From JAKVCB01 sp963578605 (GTDB taxonomy: Bacteria > Planctomycetota > Planctomycetia > Pirellulales > Lacipirellulaceae), in the NCBI GenBank assembly GCA_963578605.1, contig CAUZEA010000202.1:1-6417 (forward strand): a DNA stretch of 6,417 nucleotides, given 5' to 3'. Of this stretch, positions 6,294-6,417 are shown one piece after another. Under the pieces are notes generated by a model. The model made no database searches and was not told the origin of the DNA. It worked only from the letters and a program-made list of their open reading frames with translations. Made by a program: the position numbers and the translations under genes. The stretch's first letter is position 1, and every line of letters starts with the position of its first letter.

Positions 6294-6417
6294 TGACCCA
6301 GCCCCCTTAAACGAGTCCACGCCCTGATAGACAATCGGGGTGTCAGGACGCATTTCAAGGAGGGCAAGCGATGCCACGAGGTAAGAAACACGGTCCGGAA
6401 GAGGTGATCCCGAAGTT
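6294..6417 (+). mobile_element. IS3-family insertion sequence, 5' end only (right copy, pointing right)
   Basis: Exact reverse complement of bases 1-124. The tip starts TGACCCAGCCCCC at 6294, with orfA beginning at 6371. The two copies are inverted and divergent, with their left ends facing each other across 6,169 bp. No difference between the copies is visible, which fits recent transposition, or an assembly in which both ends run into the same repeat. The target duplications expected for this family (3-4 bp) would need sequence beyond both elements. Confidence 0.8.
6371..6417 (+). CDS. IS3-family transposase OrfA, N-terminal 16 codons (partial)
   Basis: Second copy of the truncated orfA, beginning MPRGKKHGPEEV, with AAGGAGG at 6357-6363 seven bases upstream of the ATG. 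It breaks off at exactly the same base of the gene as the left copy, which is more typical of an assembly stopping at a repeat than of two natural deletions. The rest of the gene lies outside the window. Confidence 0.75.
   Translation, partial: MPRGKKHGPEEVIPK

Overview
This 6,417-bp window is bounded at both ends by the same 124 bp in opposite orientation (1-124 and 6294-6417, exact reverse complements as far as I can read). Each copy is the start of an IS3-family insertion sequence: a terminal sequence beginning TGACCCAGCCCCC, a leader, a strong ribosome binding site, and the first 16 codons of orfA. Both IS copies point outward, so 125-6293 is a segment enclosed by inverted IS elements. 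This could be a composite-transposon-like arrangement. It could equally be an assembled contig that stops a fixed distance inside a multicopy IS. Gene content, GC content that looks slightly above 50% by eye, weak Shine-Dalgarno sequences and IS type suggest an environmental bacterium, perhaps a planctomycete or relative, but that is a low-confidence guess.

Left block (125-4207, all on +): an amino-acid/ethanolamine-type APC permease whose first two membrane helices were removed by the left IS; a glutamine-synthetase-fold enzyme of the gamma-glutamyl-amine ligase (PuuA/GlnA3/GlnA4-like) type; a PuuD-like class I amidotransferase-fold gamma-glutamyl hydrolase; and a classical NAD-type short-chain dehydrogenase. 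Spacing is 2 bp, 45 bp and a 4-bp ATGA overlap, so this reads as one operon. The logic is uptake of an amine, capping it with glutamate, oxidation, then release of glutamate. An ethanolamine-type permease together with an SDR, with no PuuB-type amine oxidase visible, makes an amino-alcohol such as ethanolamine at least as plausible a substrate as putrescine. The IS has cut off the operon's 5' end, so transport and possibly transcription are compromised.

Middle (4208-4736): no intact gene. It starts with a palindromic GGGGTCAGACCC-type repeat directly after the SDR stop codon. It continues with what looks like the wreck of an NAD-dependent epimerase/dehydratase (about 4379-4740), readable in pieces across three frames with the centre missing. 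Its last codon overlaps the next gene's start as ATGA.

Right block (4737-6293): an intact M81-family (MlrC-like) metallopeptidase. Its arginine codons differ sharply from the left block (9 of 21 AGA/AGG, against 0 of 26 and 0 of 12 in the ligase and hydrolase), which suggests a different origin. After it, a well-placed ribosome binding site and ATG open another gene that the right IS interrupts after two codons. The main interest is the IS-bounded, mosaic structure and the possible gamma-glutamyl-ethanolamide pathway. I see no defence, CRISPR or RNA-gene system here.
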